64,000 bases of DNA from Onchocerca volvulus (GCA_000499405.2 HG738137.1:12708121-12772120); one strand, 5' to 3'; counted from the first letter of the stretch, positions 1 through 14,312 are shown. The notes: generated from the letters alone by a model not told the origin. Translations and numbers: made by a program.

Positions 1-3000
1 AGAAACCAAAAAATTCTACGCGAATCAGTATTCGTCAATATTTCTGCTAAAGTTTCTTTAATCAGCAGCATTACTGATCTGAAAAAAAAAAAGAGAGAAA
101 TTGGGAAATAGTATGCACGAGAATATACAATAAACAAATCTACCGAAGCTAGATCAGATTATCAACTATAAAAAAAAAGAAAAAAAAATCACGCTATCTT
201 TTAAATACTAGTTAGGATACAATATATATTATCTTCAAATATCAGAGGAATGTATATGCAATGAAGTATAACACACTTAGAACGGAAGATCACAGGTTAT
301 AGAGGTAAGGAAGCATTTAAAACTAGACTAAGGAAATAAGGTTAAAAGCCAAGCGAGCATCTTTGTAGATGAAATAATATCAAAATGTTACAAACCTTGA
401 AGTTTTCTGCAAAAATGCTTCGCCATAGGTATATAGCGGTATTCCACTATCTGATAAGCCAACATAATATCCACCTCTGGAACGTCGATTAGTTGAGGAT
501 GTCAAAGAGAAACAAGCTGAAATGATTTTCTTGAAAAAATCAAATATTTATTCAGAAATAATTAATTTTTCAAAAATAATTAAACTATTGCAATATTGCA
601 CAAAATATAGGTAAAAACAATTCTTTGATTTACAGTGATTTCTAAAATAAAAAAAAAAAATAAAATATTAAATACTGCTTAGTTTATTTGACCATTTAAG
701 CAGTATGTGAAATCTACCATTAGGAATACAATTACATGCAAGATAATTCCATAAATCAGCCTAAAAGGATGTCGAAATACTGGCTATTTTACTCAACTTG
801 ATCGCTAATTAGATTAACGAGAATCGTTTAATTTCCAACTGCCAGTCATTATAGCTTGCTTGAAGAGCATATATACCGAGATTTAATATACCTAGCTTTT
901 TTAACACACTCACCTCGTCACCAAAATGAAGTAGAACTTCTGAACCAAATTTTACGAAATAATACTAGATATAGCAAAAGAACATACCGATAATAAAACA
1001 AAGTAACGTCAATAATACTCCGCCAGAAATAACGTGAGCGCCAGGTGCATGATAACTTTCACCCGTATACCAAACTGAAGCAAACATGAAGGCACAAACA
1101 AACATTATCATTGGACTCCAACGTGCTGATGATAATACCGGATCAGCTACATGCTGAAATAATTACTTTTTCAAAAATATAAATGTGGATTTTGAAATTC
1201 TAATCTAATTAATCATAGCTTTTTCAGGAAAAGAAAACAAAAGTAATTCTTCCAAACGGCTAATCATTAAGGAATATATAACAATAATATAATTACAGTA
1301 AAATATAAAACTGCCAAACTGTTCCAATGACTAGTTAACGGAATTTCTAAAGTCCAAAAGAAAAAAAAAATTAAGAACCTGGAAACAAAATGATTCTATA
1401 TAGAAATCGAAAACCATCACGAACAACGATCCAACAAACAATAAAATAATAAAATGAACAAAAGAAATAACATACGCCTATAATTTATTTAAAATTATAA
1501 TTCATCTTATGTTCAACATTAATGACAGATTGGGTTAAGAAAAGTGAATAATCATTTACTAAAAAGAGTAAATGTATAAAAAGAAGAATCAAATAAAATA
1601 CCAATTAGTCAGTTATATAAGTATCTAGAACATCTACATCGCAAATTTAAGCACAAATCAAAAATGGACATTAGAAAAACTGACCTCGCCCATGGCGAAA
1701 GCAAGAATTGCCAATGGTGCTAAAAATATTGCGGAGAAAAGTGTCACCAACGAATAGAGCCTTTTTGGACCACCAATTTCAACTGCTAAATGTCGGAATG
1801 ACGAATCGTACGCCATTTTTACCAAGACCGCAAATATCAACAAAATAATACCTCCCTTAATCAATTCTAGTATAACACAGAAATTTAAGAAAAAATGTGA
1901 ATTAGGTATATTGATGGGAGCTAGCATAAAAAATGTTAGACAAAATGAAAGGGAAGCAGAATGCGCAAAATTTCAAGCAAGCGAAAGAGGCATCATACAG
2001 TACTGTTTCCTCACCTAAGAGTTTAACATTGCATCATCACTTAAGAATTCTAGACAACCTTATCATTGGACCTATTAAACGAAAAAACTTATTATTGCAC
2101 CCATTATTAAACGAAAAATTCAAAACTGAGCATTTTCCGAAAACTTATATGCGATCGTGACCGATATATGATCACGTCACGATCAGAAGTATTCATTAAA
2201 TAACTTGACAACCTGGCCTTGATAATTAATTTGAAATAAAAATTCATACAAAAAGAAAAGCAACTGCAAACTATACAACTTACCTTGTGGTCCGAAACTC
2301 CGGAATTATGAATAAAATGATAGAATAAATGGTTCAAAACACTTTGGTGACTATGTGATGCTTCTAAAATAATAAAGACAAACAGAGATCATTTCTCTAA
2401 TTGAATAACTTTTTAAATGCATAATTTGTTATATATGCTACAGTTTCAGTGATGAAACAAATATGTTATATATATATATCCTTTTTTCTATGTAGTTCCT
2501 CGTAAAGAGCATAAATATAAATTGATTTAATGGAATTTTATTTGCATTAATTAAAAATAAAGAATCATTCAACTGAGCATAAAATTGTAAGCATAAATTT
2601 TGTAATGAAATAAAACGTACTGTGGTTTGATTCAACAGTAGCATCGCTGTCCATCAAAACTAAGGAAAGATAACCCAACATTAGTGCAATCACTCCACGG
2701 GTTTTCGACGATGAACTGCTTCCTTTCATTAAAGTTAGCAAAGCAACCATTACAACTGATGGACTTTGTTCGAATACCAATATGGATCTGGAAATATATA
2801 TATGAAGAAATGTGCATATGTTTGAACCGAAATATTTACATTTACATCTACATGTACCTAACATTAAAAATTCAATATTAGGCGCATTTTTAATTAAACA
2901 GATCAAAAATTTTGAAGTTTGTAAAAATTATATCTTTTTCTTGAGCTTAGTACTTTATATTTCTCATTTCTACTTCTGCATATTTATAGATATTACTATA

Positions 3001-4516
3001 TGCCAAAAAAAAAAATTAATGCTCTAAACAAAAAACTGTTATACCTTAATGGTCCACAAAAAGTAATACCATAAAACCATATTACTTCAATTAAACAATT
3101 CCACAATGTTAGCTGCGCTATCCTGACACCCTGCAAGGAGAAAATTGGTTTTCATTTTTATATAGTGACTTTCGACTGATAAAAAATAAAAAACATTTAA
3201 CATTGTCAAGTTGTCTATACAATCAAAACGTTAATATATTTGAATCACGATTTGTTTGAGTATAAAATTTTAAAATAATACTTACCAAAACCCTTTTCAA
3301 TGACTTTCCATGACTGAATGGTTTTTGGAACGGTATAAGAACACACGAAGCACTAAAATGATTTGATAATTTTGTAATTCACTTATAACGACATGCTATT
3401 CTTATCTATGAACCATTAAAGTTCAGCTCATATTGTTGATGAATGAGATTTTTGAAATTTGTTATTTGGAAAACTCCTTCATACGTGTCTGGCAAAATGA
3501 CCAAAAGGACATTCTATACAAATTTTCCAATCAAAATGATAAAAGCATTATTGATATAAAAACAAAAGATTGTTATTTCTGGAAAAACCCAATAATTCAT
3601 GACTTTTCTTTATTAAAGAAAATCAAAAGTTCGCAATGTCCATTACTGCTGCTAAGTAATTCAATCAAAAATCATTAAATTTGATATTTCAATTAAATTT
3701 GAAGTTCGATAGTATTAATATCAAACATGAAATTTCCACAGATAACAAGAAAATGACTCGTAATAAGTCAAGCAAAGCATTTTTTCTTTTAATCAAAAAA
3801 ATAACTTACACCAATTTGAAAAGCCAAATTAGCCCAACGATATGAACTTGTTTAGCTAATATATCAATAACAAATATTCCAATACACCGAAGAAATTTGG
3901 CAATTACTAATAAACCGAAATAGAATGCTGATCTGTAATATATCCAGTAAATTAAACTATTATTATCAATGAACAAAAAAACATAAAAAGATGAATAATT
4001 CATATCTTTATCATTGCTTTTACAAGTTAATACCAAAAATCACCAAGCATAATAAATTAAATTCGTAAAATCTAGTGCTTTTTCAACAGTAAATAAAACT
4101 TCTTGACAGATTATTACTTCTAACAAATACTTCCAATAATTTTGTACAACAAAATTTGGATAGTAATTTCTCTATGCTTTATACTATTTACTACTCTAAT
4201 TTACTTAAATGTTAATTATTATTATCATCACATCTGCTATAATATTAATTAAAAATTTAAAATGTTTAAAGAAAAATAACCAAATTAATTAAAATAAGTC
4301 AGACAAAGCAGAAAAAAGTTACAAAAAAGAAGTCGAAATAAAATCAAATAAAAAAATATTCGAAAAAAAAAATCAATTAAGCTAACATTACATAATAATT
4401 TCTTGAAGAAATCATCATCTTTCTTATTTTAAAACTTAAATTAAATTAACTTACTTCGAGGAAGAAGTTGGTAGAAAACCACGGTCATCCTTCTTCAGGA
4501 AATCTTGAGCTAACAT
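1..4516 (-). CDS. SLC30A5: ZnT5-like zinc transporter (SLC30A5 family), 5' part; runs off the left edge
   Basis: Ten exons read on the minus strand: 4455-4516, 3810-3932, 3286-3352, 3045-3130, 2621-2787, 2284-2363, 1685-1855, 988-1153, 396-516 and 1-78 (cut by the window). They join in frame for about 373 aa. Stretches match vertebrate ZnT5 in order: ILAKQVHIVGLIWLFKL, PFQKPFSHGK, FCGPLRSILVFEQSPS, SSKTRGVIALML, GVSDHKGGIILL, VEIGGPKRLYSL, GGYYVGLSDSGIPLY and LIKETLAEILTNTDSRRIF. ZnT5 proteins load zinc into the early secretory pathway, usually with a ZnT6-type partner. The part seen is the long hydrophobic N-terminal region special to ZnT5. The catalytic CDF domain with its metal-binding His and Asp residues lies off the left edge, so activity cannot be judged. 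The start Met sits 2 nt after a CTTAG acceptor. Family assignment is strong; exon ends follow GT-AG and frame. Confidence 0.9.
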
Positions 4517-6514
4517 GACTAAGGATCAGCTAGAGCAATTCATTCATTCATAAAATCAAAAATTTGATAAACAAGTAGAATCTATGAATATCATTATATG
4601 TCTAATTTGTATATATATCCTCGTACTCCTGAATGTAAAAAAAAAAAAGTAAGTAGGGTAATATTATATGACAAAGATGAAATAATCGATTTAATACAAT
4701 CAAGTTTGCATTAATTATTTTCAATTTATTTCAGTTTAATTTAATCTGCTCTCAGCTAATCCAAAATCAAATAATCAAATTAATCTTATTGATTTCCACT
4801 TGATCAAATTCAATCCAATTCAATTCAATTCAATTCAATTCAGCTCTGAATCAATTTCAAAAATGAACTGATTTCAGTTCGATTTAATTTAATGCCACAA
4901 AACACTCACTTGTACTTAATTAATTCACAATTCAACTTAGTTCAATTCAAGCACGTATTCATAAATTAGTCCCTACAATATACAACGAAAAAAAAATTGG
5001 CAATTACAATTAAAATTCGCTTTTACAAAAATGAAAATTTATCAATTTAGGAAACATGCCTATATACGCCAGAATTTCAAATAATTTAACATAATATATA
5101 AAAGAAAATATCGTAGGCGTACGTGAAAGAACATCACATGATGTACACGTTTAGATATCTAACTGTATTTTGATTATTCTTTTCTTCTGGAATAGAAAAA
5201 AATATATTTTAATGAAAATTATTATTCATAAATAACAAAATAAATATTAACACATATGAAATGGATGAACTTCCAAATAAGCTCGAAAAATTTCAGCAAA
5301 AAAAACTGAAAACAACTTTAAACAATTATTCATTGAAATAAAAACTGCCCAAATGGGATAAAATTAGCGATATTACTGCGGCAATTGCCGGAATATATTA
5401 GATATCGAAAAATCGGAATTCCGAATAATCGGAAATTCCGCCTGAACACTTTCCATTGCCTCGTCAAACTCCACCAACATTCCTTATAAAATTTAAAAAT
5501 TCGCTCTCCACCATAAAACCCGATTTTTTTACATTTCCATTTTACCAAAACATGTACCTCTCTATCACTACTACAAAATAAACCCTTGCTATCTAGTCAA
5601 TCCCATCAATCTCCAACCAACACTACATCGACAAGTCTTTTTCTCTCCCACCCTCTCTCATTACTATTTACCTTTCAATGTTCTCGATTTTCAAAGATCA
5701 TCTCCTTGAATATCCTCATTTCTACAAATTTTATCAATCCCTCTACCTCTCAAATACCAGGTTATTTCGCTTCTCTAGGATCTTGAATTTTCCACAAAAA
5801 ACATACTACTTTTGTAAATTATTGGGATAGCATAATGATTCTTATTTAATCAAATCTCAAAATAACATAAATTTGTCACATAACGTACTTCAACCGGATG
5901 CCGGGAAAAGATACGTCGGATGGTGCTTGGGTTTTGGGGTGTAGTGTTAGTCTTGGAAGTACCGGTGAGTCTCGGGAGTTGCCGGTGGTAGATTCCGGTA
6001 GTTTTTTGAAGCTATTAGTAAAATTTTGAAAGCGAAATATATTTTAGAACTGACTTTTATATGGCGATAGTTGTGATTGCTAGTGAAATTTTAAATTTGA
6101 AGAATTCATAGTGGCATTTTATTATTTAAATACTGAAATTTGATTTAAATTTATTCTTGACATCTGAAATAGTCGTGTGCAGGTAAGACTGAAGTATCAG
6201 TGAGACACGTGATATGTTAATTTGAGAAATTCAGAAAAAAAATCGTTATTTAAATATTGATATTCACCACAAAAACTTGTTTTTTTTTAAAAAGCGTCCA
6301 TAAATTTGAGAAATCGACAATTTTTATTTGGTATCAGCTATAAACATAGTCATATGGAGAAAATCTTCGCGAAATGCTTAGAATCAGTGTACTATGTTTC
6401 AGATCTTATTTCCGATTTCATCTGGCTTTAGTCTATGTTTAAAATTGCAATTTTCTTTTGTTAGAATGATGTTGTAATTTTTATGGATTATAAAAAAATT
6501 TCAAGGTTTCCTAC
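4517..6514. promoter_or_regulatory. Shared upstream region of two divergent genes
   Basis: About 2 kb between the start codons of the ZnT5-like gene (minus) and the lin-35-like gene (plus), so it probably holds both promoters. Most is AT-rich with short CAATT repeats near 4800-4850. A less AT-rich patch lies at about 5890-6005. It contains a short open frame from an ATG at 5899 to a GTGAGT donor near 5965, but the phase does not fit lin-35 exon 1. No clear promoter motif was recognised. Confidence 0.45.
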
Positions 6515-9500
6515 ATGGCTGAAGACAGTGACATAAAAAGTGAAACGTTCATTAAATCACCGTCGGCGGGACAAAGTGAAATAGCGGACAAATCACAGCT
6601 TAATCCAACAACAGCATTCCTGGATATTTGCAAACAACTGGATCCTGAAATAAATGAAGATTTTGTCGAAAAAGCATGGAAACAATACGATACTATCGAG
6701 AAGCAATATGTTTTAGAGGTTTGATTGTTCATATGGATGGATTTTTCCGACAAATAGATATCCGACTTTTGGATTTTAGATTTCTCTTGCATTATGAGGG
6801 AAAAATATGAGTTTTGATCTAATTCATTTACATGTCTGTTCTCATCTATTCTCGTTTTCCTAATTATTTTCATTAGGATTGAATATAATTAGCTGTATTT
6901 CATTAACATTCATCAAAGAATTCATTGAATGAAATGTCGAGAATTTTGGAAGATTTAAAATTTCTTTTGGAATGTACATTTCTTTTTTTTTTTTTTTTTG
7001 CAGGGGAAACAGTTAACGTGGTATGCTTGTGCTGTTTATCTTTCGATGTGGCAAGGGAATCCACTTGAACGTGTGGTACCGAAAAAGTATTCGTTGTCTG
7101 AAATTCTCAGAATTTGTAAAATAAGGTATTGGTCATTTCAGATATTGTTTTCGCTGGTATCGATCATTCAATGTGCTGTACATGATAATTAAATTCATGC
7201 TGTCTTAGTCACAAGAGTAGGAATATGAGAATTGTTAGAGTCTTATTGAGCATTTTATATATCCCATGATAAGAGTTTTTGATAGGATTGGCAGCTAAAA
7301 ATTCATCCAGTTCTGTGCTAATAACTGTTATATTAGAATCAATTCAGTGCCTTAGATCAGATCAAAATTTTTAATGTTTCATTATTTGCAGTGTGCTTGA
7401 ATTTTTTGAGAAAGTAACAAAATGGGTAGAAATGGTTAACGGACCGCGACGCTTAAAGGATCATATCAGTCGAGTGCAGTCTTCTCTTGCAGTTGTAGCG
7501 GTTGTTTTTAAAAAATTATTACCGATCTTTCGAAAAATATTTGCACCACCGTGCAGTAATGATGATAATACGAAAGGTCTCAATTGCAAGAAGCTGTTTG
7601 CTTTGATTTGGACATTATTTATCGTAATGCGAAGTTAGTGTTAAAATTTTTGGTTCTTTGATTTCTTCTTGTTTTTCGTTGAATTTTATGAATGTTCAGG
7701 CATACTAAATTGAAATTACAATATTTTTTTTGACAGAACCTTTTTTTATGTATAGAAAGACTGAAAATATCCTTTTTTTTTTTTTCGAAATTCAGTTTGA
7801 AATGTTACATTGGACAGTGAAAATAATAAAGTATATACCAAAAAAATTTATGATATTATTGAACTGACTAGATTCAATTTCTTTGAACGATTAACAGTCT
7901 GATGGGTGTTAAATTATAGTTTGATAGCCAGCAATATGTGTGTCTCTTACATTTAATTCATGATTATATTGGAATGTAATTATATTGCTGCTTTGTACGA
8001 TTATTAAATATCTAAATCTTAGGTAGAGGCAATAATAATCATTAAATGAATGGACAAGATTTGAATTTGCTTCCCAAAGAAAATGATGTTTACAGAACAA
8101 TTCAACAGTGACGATTTGATGAACAGTTTTCATCTTTTGCTTTGTACAGTTGATTTTGTCTTTCAAGATCTCCGACGATCCGAACTGACTTGCTTATTGG
8201 ATGGCGATTTCAGTAATTTTCTTTTTTTTTTTTCAAGAAATTTTGATAATTGTATCATCTTAATTAAGTTTTCTTTGATGAATTTGGTCATAATTATTCA
8301 TTTTTCGCGCATTATTCTTAAGATATATATACTTTCCTTGGTCATAATAGTATATATTTTAATTACATCAGCAAGAGTACCTAGCGATCTTGATAAATTA
8401 TCATTATATTATTATAGGTTTATTATTATTATTATATTAACAATTTTGTTTCATTTTTCAGTAAATGCCATTGAAATGCAGCCCGAAGAAGATTCTATAT
8501 TGGAAATATTATGCCAGATTTTTGAAGGTGTTGTCTTGGATGCAAAGCACTTTCGAACCCATTGTTGGCTTCCCAGAATACGCAGAATGTCAGAAGAGAA
8601 AGCAATTGAAGCAAACAAAGACTTGACCAATTTTGTTGCCAATGAATTTATCAATAAGTATGGATACATTATTGACAAACTAAGTTAAACTGTTTAATGA
8701 AGAATTGTGCGGTTTGAATTGATGTTTATTTCGATGCAAATTTCATTACTGAAATATTTTTCATGACGTATAGAAAATTTTGGAATTTTTTTTTTTATGT
8801 CTGCATCAATGAATAGGTATTTGGTAGACAAACCTATTTTCAAGAAAAGTACATATAAATTGAAATTTAGATCAAAAATCAGGGAATTATTGTACTTTTT
8901 TTTTTCACATGATTGGTATAAAATTCTTTTAGTGAAATGAAGTTATTACTTACTTTTCGATTTTTTCTTCATGCAGGAAAAAGTTGGATAGTATGTATGA
9001 AGAACTGATTGTGAAACGAGGCGAAATGGATGAAAGGATGTTCTTGCCAGCAGATATTTCTGTCGTGTTCGATGAAGCGTATGATGGTATACATGATTTT
9101 AAAAAAGCCGACTTAGAACATTAGTTTTGCATTATGGTTAAAATTAAGGAAATGGAGGAAGACTTTGAATAATTTTTTTTTCAAGTAAAATTTTAAATAT
9201 GTAAGCGGAATTCTTCATATGCATGATTTTAAATAATAATTCCTTATCAGTGAAAAACCCTAATGACTGATCTCTGATGACTGATTCTTATTAGGGGACG
9301 AAAAAAATAATGGAAATGAGATATTTCTATGACCAAAGAAATTTTTTGCTTTTTCATGCAGCCCTCTCTTATAATCATCGCTAATTAGATTTCTGTCAAT
9401 ACCAGACAGCATTATGCAACATTATGTTTTTCTGCTCGAACAGATTCGTAATGCTTGAAATCTCCAAAAGTGACTTTCGCTAATTTTTTTTAAACCGTAA

Positions 9501-12500
9501 AACTCCATCTGTATGCAACATGGAAGTAATCCATTTTGCGTATAGATGGAGTTTTAGGTTTTTGTAAAAATTTGTGTCAAGCCAACTTTACTTATTTAAA
9601 TTTAAACACAGCAGTATATCGACATAAAATATTAATTGACTGACCTGATAGGAGCGAATTTTCTTTTAGTTTTTACTTATTTAATGTCATTTTTCATCCG
9701 CACTTACGGACTGCTATTTCAGAATGTGCAGTGCAACGTCTTCGGCGTTCAGAAGATGGTGACAATCTTGTCGATGCAGATATGTTATTACGTTTAAGTA
9801 CTCAAAGTTGTTTGGAACGACTCCAGGATCAAAGGCAACAAAGGACACCGTTGAGTGGCCGGGGATATGTTATATCTGCTGAACAAGTACTCGGTTTTTC
9901 GTTTTGTTTGTATAAAACTGAAGTCACAAACTTCATTGGACTTTCAATTAGATGCTATGACCTAAGGCTGTATTTTATGTAAAAGATTTGTATTTTGGAA
10001 CTTATATTAATAAGTAAAAATATTAGTCATGACCAGAAGAAATTTCTGTAATTTTGCTTTTTCTATTCCCACTTAAATAGATATTTTTTTTTTAACTATG
10101 ATAAAATATACTCGACTGGTTCATAGTTCCACAGAGCTACGATTAACAGCAAGTTTGCTTAATGTAACATTACTCTTCTCATAATTTACATGCTTCTTTT
10201 CTCGAGTTTATTGACAATTTTATTACAGTGTATTAAAATTCTTTTCAGTATTGTCCTGCTACCCCGATTGCCGCTTCACTTTATAATGCATCGAAATTGG
10301 AAGCGTTGCTCCAAGACAACTATAGGAGATTGGATGTTGAAGTTGAGAGTATTTTGTGTCACAGCTGTCAAGACCCATTAGGGAAAATTATGAATATTGG
10401 TAAATGTATTATAATTCTTTCAAGTTTTTAGACAGACTGAAACACTGTAGTATTTAACTTCCTGAAATAGCAATGATGAGAAGTTTACTGTGAAATATTT
10501 GAATTGTTTGAAATCAGTGAAGTTTAGGAATTGTTTTAGACGTATGAATTTTCCACGAAAAGTAAATTTAAATGTTTATTTCAGTTTCTCAGTTAAGTGA
10601 ACGTTTGGAAGAAGTGGTAGAAAATGAGGGACAGTCAGAAGGAGCTAATTACGATACCACATTTCGCGAAATGTTTGCTGTTCGAAAGAGCAATACTGAA
10701 TGTTTATTCTTTCGTTTTCTGCATAAGATTGCTCTTTCAGAAAAGGATCGTTTGGGAAGTGGAAGTATCGTAAAGTTAAGCGTGAGTTTTCCATATTACT
10801 TTGAGTATATTTAATGGAAATTGTAGGCCTGACAAAGCTTGTCTTTATTGAAACTTTTTCATCATTACCTGAGACAGCCTTATTATTTTTGTTATAATTT
10901 TTTTTAGTTTGGAATTATCACTCAGGATAAATTTTGGGGTCACTATTATTTTGGCTGCAGCAAGATTTGTGAAGTATTTTGCTGCTTTTTTTTATCCCTT
11001 CCTTATTTGAATAAATATTTGTGTTTGCCTTTTAATAAATATTTATAAATTTAACTAATGTAGATTCAGATTTTAATTAGACTGATTGCTTTTTCAAACT
11101 TGAATTTAACTAGACTTTTAATATCGCATTACAGGCTGTATTGCTCAGGAATGATTTCTTGAAGGCGCTGTATGTCTGTGCTTTGCAACTAGTTTTGTTT
11201 ACATATGAAAGTATACGAGAATTCCCATGGAGTTTGGAAATCATGCGACTGCCATCTATACATTTTTACAAAGTTATTGAGCTAATTATCCGAGCTGATT
11301 CTTCCTTGTCGCGAGAAATGGTTAAGCATCTCAATAAGGTTTACGTTTTGTCATGATTATCTCATATTAAAATTTCGTATAAGTTTTCCGCTTAGAATGT
11401 AAAAACAACTTCGCAAATAATTTCAAATTTTTCTCAAAAAATCTAGTGTTGTATTGCATTTTTATTCAGAAATTTAGTTCTGATGCAAAGTGAAATGAAC
11501 TTTATACAATATTCATTTGCATTGATATTATGAAGATCAGTGTTCAGTTCCATATTAATGAAAAACTTGTTTAAAAACTGCGTAGCGGAAACCATAAAGT
11601 TTCATGTGCTTTTGTATCTTAATCTCTGCTTTGAGTAATTCCTGAATATTCCCATAGTTGGACATCTGGGAGTAGTATTGATTAACCAATAAAGTCTTTC
11701 CCATCAATCAGTTATTTTAATTTTTGGTTTGCAGGTTGAAGAACGTGTATTAGAAGAATTTGCATGGAGTTTAGATTCTCCACTGTGGCCTAGTTTACAA
11801 CGACGAGTCGATGGTGTACCATCAAGTCAAGCGGTGTCGTTGGAAACAGTAGAAGGATACTCTATGAGACAGCCATCTCTTTCACAGCGATATACATTGT
11901 CACCCATGAAACCACTCGGTAAATTTTGCAGAATTTCATTTTTTTTTTCTTTCATGATTTGATTTCATTCGCTACAGTGATTTTGCTCTTTTAAGCAGCA
12001 AAACGTCGACTTGAATTTGATGACAGCGATTCATCATGTGTTGCTGCAAAACGCCGAGCTCCAGATGTTGAAAATCCAACACCAACGTCGCCAACATTAT
12101 TATTTTTCCGCAAGGCGCGTTTATTACTTTTGAAATCTATTTTTAACGAACTTTGCAAAATGTTCACATAGAAAATTATTGAGAATGACAGCAGTTGTTT
12201 ACTATCAAAACATTACACATTCATAGCAGTCATCGTATATCTTAAAACTCATTAATTATCAGCGCATTTTTGTTGGGAAAAAATAAGAGGAAGTAGAGAG
12301 TTAAAAAGAAGAAAAAAATTAATTTTATCTACAGAATTCACATTACATTGTTTAAAAAATAATGAATTTTATCTTTAATTTCTTAATTTAATCTATCTAA
12401 AATTCTTTTATATTCCTTTATGACGCTACTATGTTTAGGTTTATTATTTGGCAGCAGTTCGCCTGCGTGATCTCTGTGAGCGAGTACGTCTTGATGAAAA

Positions 12501-14274
12501 AGGTCGTCAGCGTGCTTGGACTTTATTTGAGCATGTTTTGAGAGCGGAAACATCCCTAATGGCTGGAAGACATTTGGATCAAAATCTGATGTGCTGCTTA
12601 TATGTAGTAGCGAAAATTGGTCAGCAAAATATTTCTTTCCATGATATTATGTACCACTACCGCCATCAACCGCAAGCTGCTTCACGTGTATATCGACGAG
12701 TTCTGGTAGAGAGCACCTCGTAAGCTTCGAAATATTAGCAAATATGTTTGCTAAATTTTGATTTTCAGTTGTCGTTGTTTTTGTGAGAAGGGAATTTCTT
12801 TTTTAAAACTTTCTACCAAAATGAAAAATTTACCACATCCCTGCAATCAGTATGATAAAAAATTTTTTTTGAAGTGTTTTCCGGATCAAGTTTTTTAAAT
12901 TATTTAAATGGGAAAATTTCAGTTCACCTCCGATTATTTTGGATGATGGTGCTTCCCACGATTCTGTTGGTTCTGCATCAGGTGACAAATTCCGTTCTGA
13001 CTCATCAGTTTCGGGAGCAATAACGGGCAGTGGTACAGCAACACCAGAACATCAAAATGTGGAATACATTGATCTCATCAAATATTACAATCAATTTTTC
13101 ATTGCTCGTGTAAAATCATTTGTGCAAAAATTGCAGCCAGGATTTGCGGAGGTTTCATTTACAGATCTAATAAGATTTTTTTTAAACAAAGCATCTTGCT
13201 TGGAAAATTTTTTATGTATCTCAATTTCTCCACATTCCTCCTTCGTCCAATAATATGTAAAATTACTGGTCAACTTTATTATTTTTCTCAATTTCTGTTC
13301 TATATTCCTTCTCATGATTCCTTTATTATCGTTATTTTCTGCAGTATAAAATGTTCAACAATATTTTTAGAGAGGTTTTTTACATTTATTACTCTTCTTG
13401 AGAACTTTAATTAGTCAGGCAAAAGAAATTCAATGAATACGTCATAATATCAGCTTTACAGAGTGGTGTTTCGCTATTATCAATTCCAGTGGTTCAATGC
13501 AATCGTCTATCACCTCAGAGGAGCGTCTCTGATCGTATTACCGTTACACCAATGCCTTCTTCATTGCCATCCTCACCATCGCGACCATACAGATATATCT
13601 TCGATAAGACACCAGTAAAAGTAGGCTCAAAAATTTTCTTTCAGTTTCAAAATTACCGTATTATTTATAGGTAGTAGTTAAAATTTTCAGTAATTAATTG
13701 CAAATTAACGTTTATGGTAAAATTCAAAACTTATAGATATGATAAGAAGAAAGATTTCGAAGAAATTTTACCAACTATAAAAGACTGAATTGTTAGTGAA
13801 TTTATTAAGGATTTATTGTATGATCATAAAACTGAAGTACTTCAAGAAGACGAGAAGGCGAAGAGCAGTTACATCTAACGAGAGTTATTTTATGAACTAA
13901 GTCGAATGATCTTGATGATTTAAAATCAACTATATATTTGTTTACTTACTTGGTTACGTAGTTCGAGTTTTTCCTCACTTTATTACCATTAATGAATTTT
14001 TCTGTCATAAGTCAATGAATAAGTAGGCACATTCCGATTGTTAACAGGTCAATTGAAGATTGTAGTAAGTTATCGACTTTTTCCCAAAAAAGAATGATCA
14101 GATAAGAAAGTGAATTTTGATAAGCATTTTCAAATCAAAAATATGTTTTCTATTTAGGAACTTAATTCAATTAATCTGATTATGCATAGCGCTGGTCGAA
14201 CTATCCCTCAGCTGGCTTCAGGTGGTTTTCATCAAGGTTCATATCGCAATTTGGTCGCTCGTACAATATCTTGA
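6515..14274 (+). CDS. lin-35: Retinoblastoma-family pocket protein (LIN-35 / p107-p130 type)
   Basis: Sixteen exons: 6515-6718, 7004-7125, 7392-7633, 8096-8212, 8462-8657, 8977-9086, 9723-9886, 10249-10399, 10585-10781, 11135-11338, 11735-11918, 11999-12114, 12439-12719, 12923-13151, 13462-13620 and 14158-14274. Total 2793 nt, 930 aa, in frame to a TGA. The protein is a nuclear co-repressor that binds E2F/DP and works in DREAM/MuvB complexes. An Rb N-terminal domain covers about residues 60-290 (NSDDLMNSFHLLLC, MDERMFLPAD). Pocket A runs from about 372 (TPLSGRGYVISAEQ, then TPIAASLYNASKLEALLQ) to about 590 (FAWSLDSPLWPSL). A Ser/Pro-rich spacer with KRR clusters follows. Pocket B starts at about 665 (LFFRKVYYLAAVRLRDLCE) and continues through YIDLIKYYNQFFIARVKSF near 825. 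Length is close to C. elegans LIN-35. The intron after 12114 has a GC donor. Very likely lin-35. Confidence 0.93.
9492..9561 (+). ncRNA. Near-perfect 70-nt hairpin in a lin-35 intron, possible microRNA precursor
   Basis: Lies in the intron between exons 6 and 7. The left arm from 9492 pairs with the right arm ending at 9561: AAACC with GGTTT, one bulged G, then TAAAACTCCATCT opposite AGATGGAGTTTTA, then TATGCAA with TTGCGTA through a G-U pair. The top pairs ATGGA with TCCAT around a five-base loop. Length and shape fit a Dicer substrate. It could also be a small foldback transposon remnant. No expression evidence is available here. Confidence 0.4.
12115..12438 (+). other. lin-35: Non-canonical GC-AG intron in lin-35
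   Basis: The upstream exon must end at CGCAAG (12114), followed by GCGCG. The next exon must start GTTTATTATTTGGC at 12439 to give the conserved FFRKVYYLAAVRLRDLC. The nearest GT, at 12119-12120, would shift frame and destroy pocket B. AG before the break is typical of GC donors. Frame and homology support the call. Confidence 0.7.
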
Positions 14275-14306
14275 TTCATATGGCGATATTCTGATGAAAT
14301 AGGTTA

Positions 14307-14312
14307 AATAAA
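14307..14312 (+). terminator. Polyadenylation signal AATAAA after lin-35
   Basis: A canonical AATAAA lies 33 nt after the lin-35 stop codon. It is the first such hexamer downstream and is placed as expected for a short nematode 3' UTR. Confidence 0.55.

Noticed and set aside
5899..5964. Possible extra first exon of lin-35 (ATG to a GTGAGT donor).
   Set aside because: It ends in phase 1, and joining it to the AG before the lin-35 Met gives an immediate stop.
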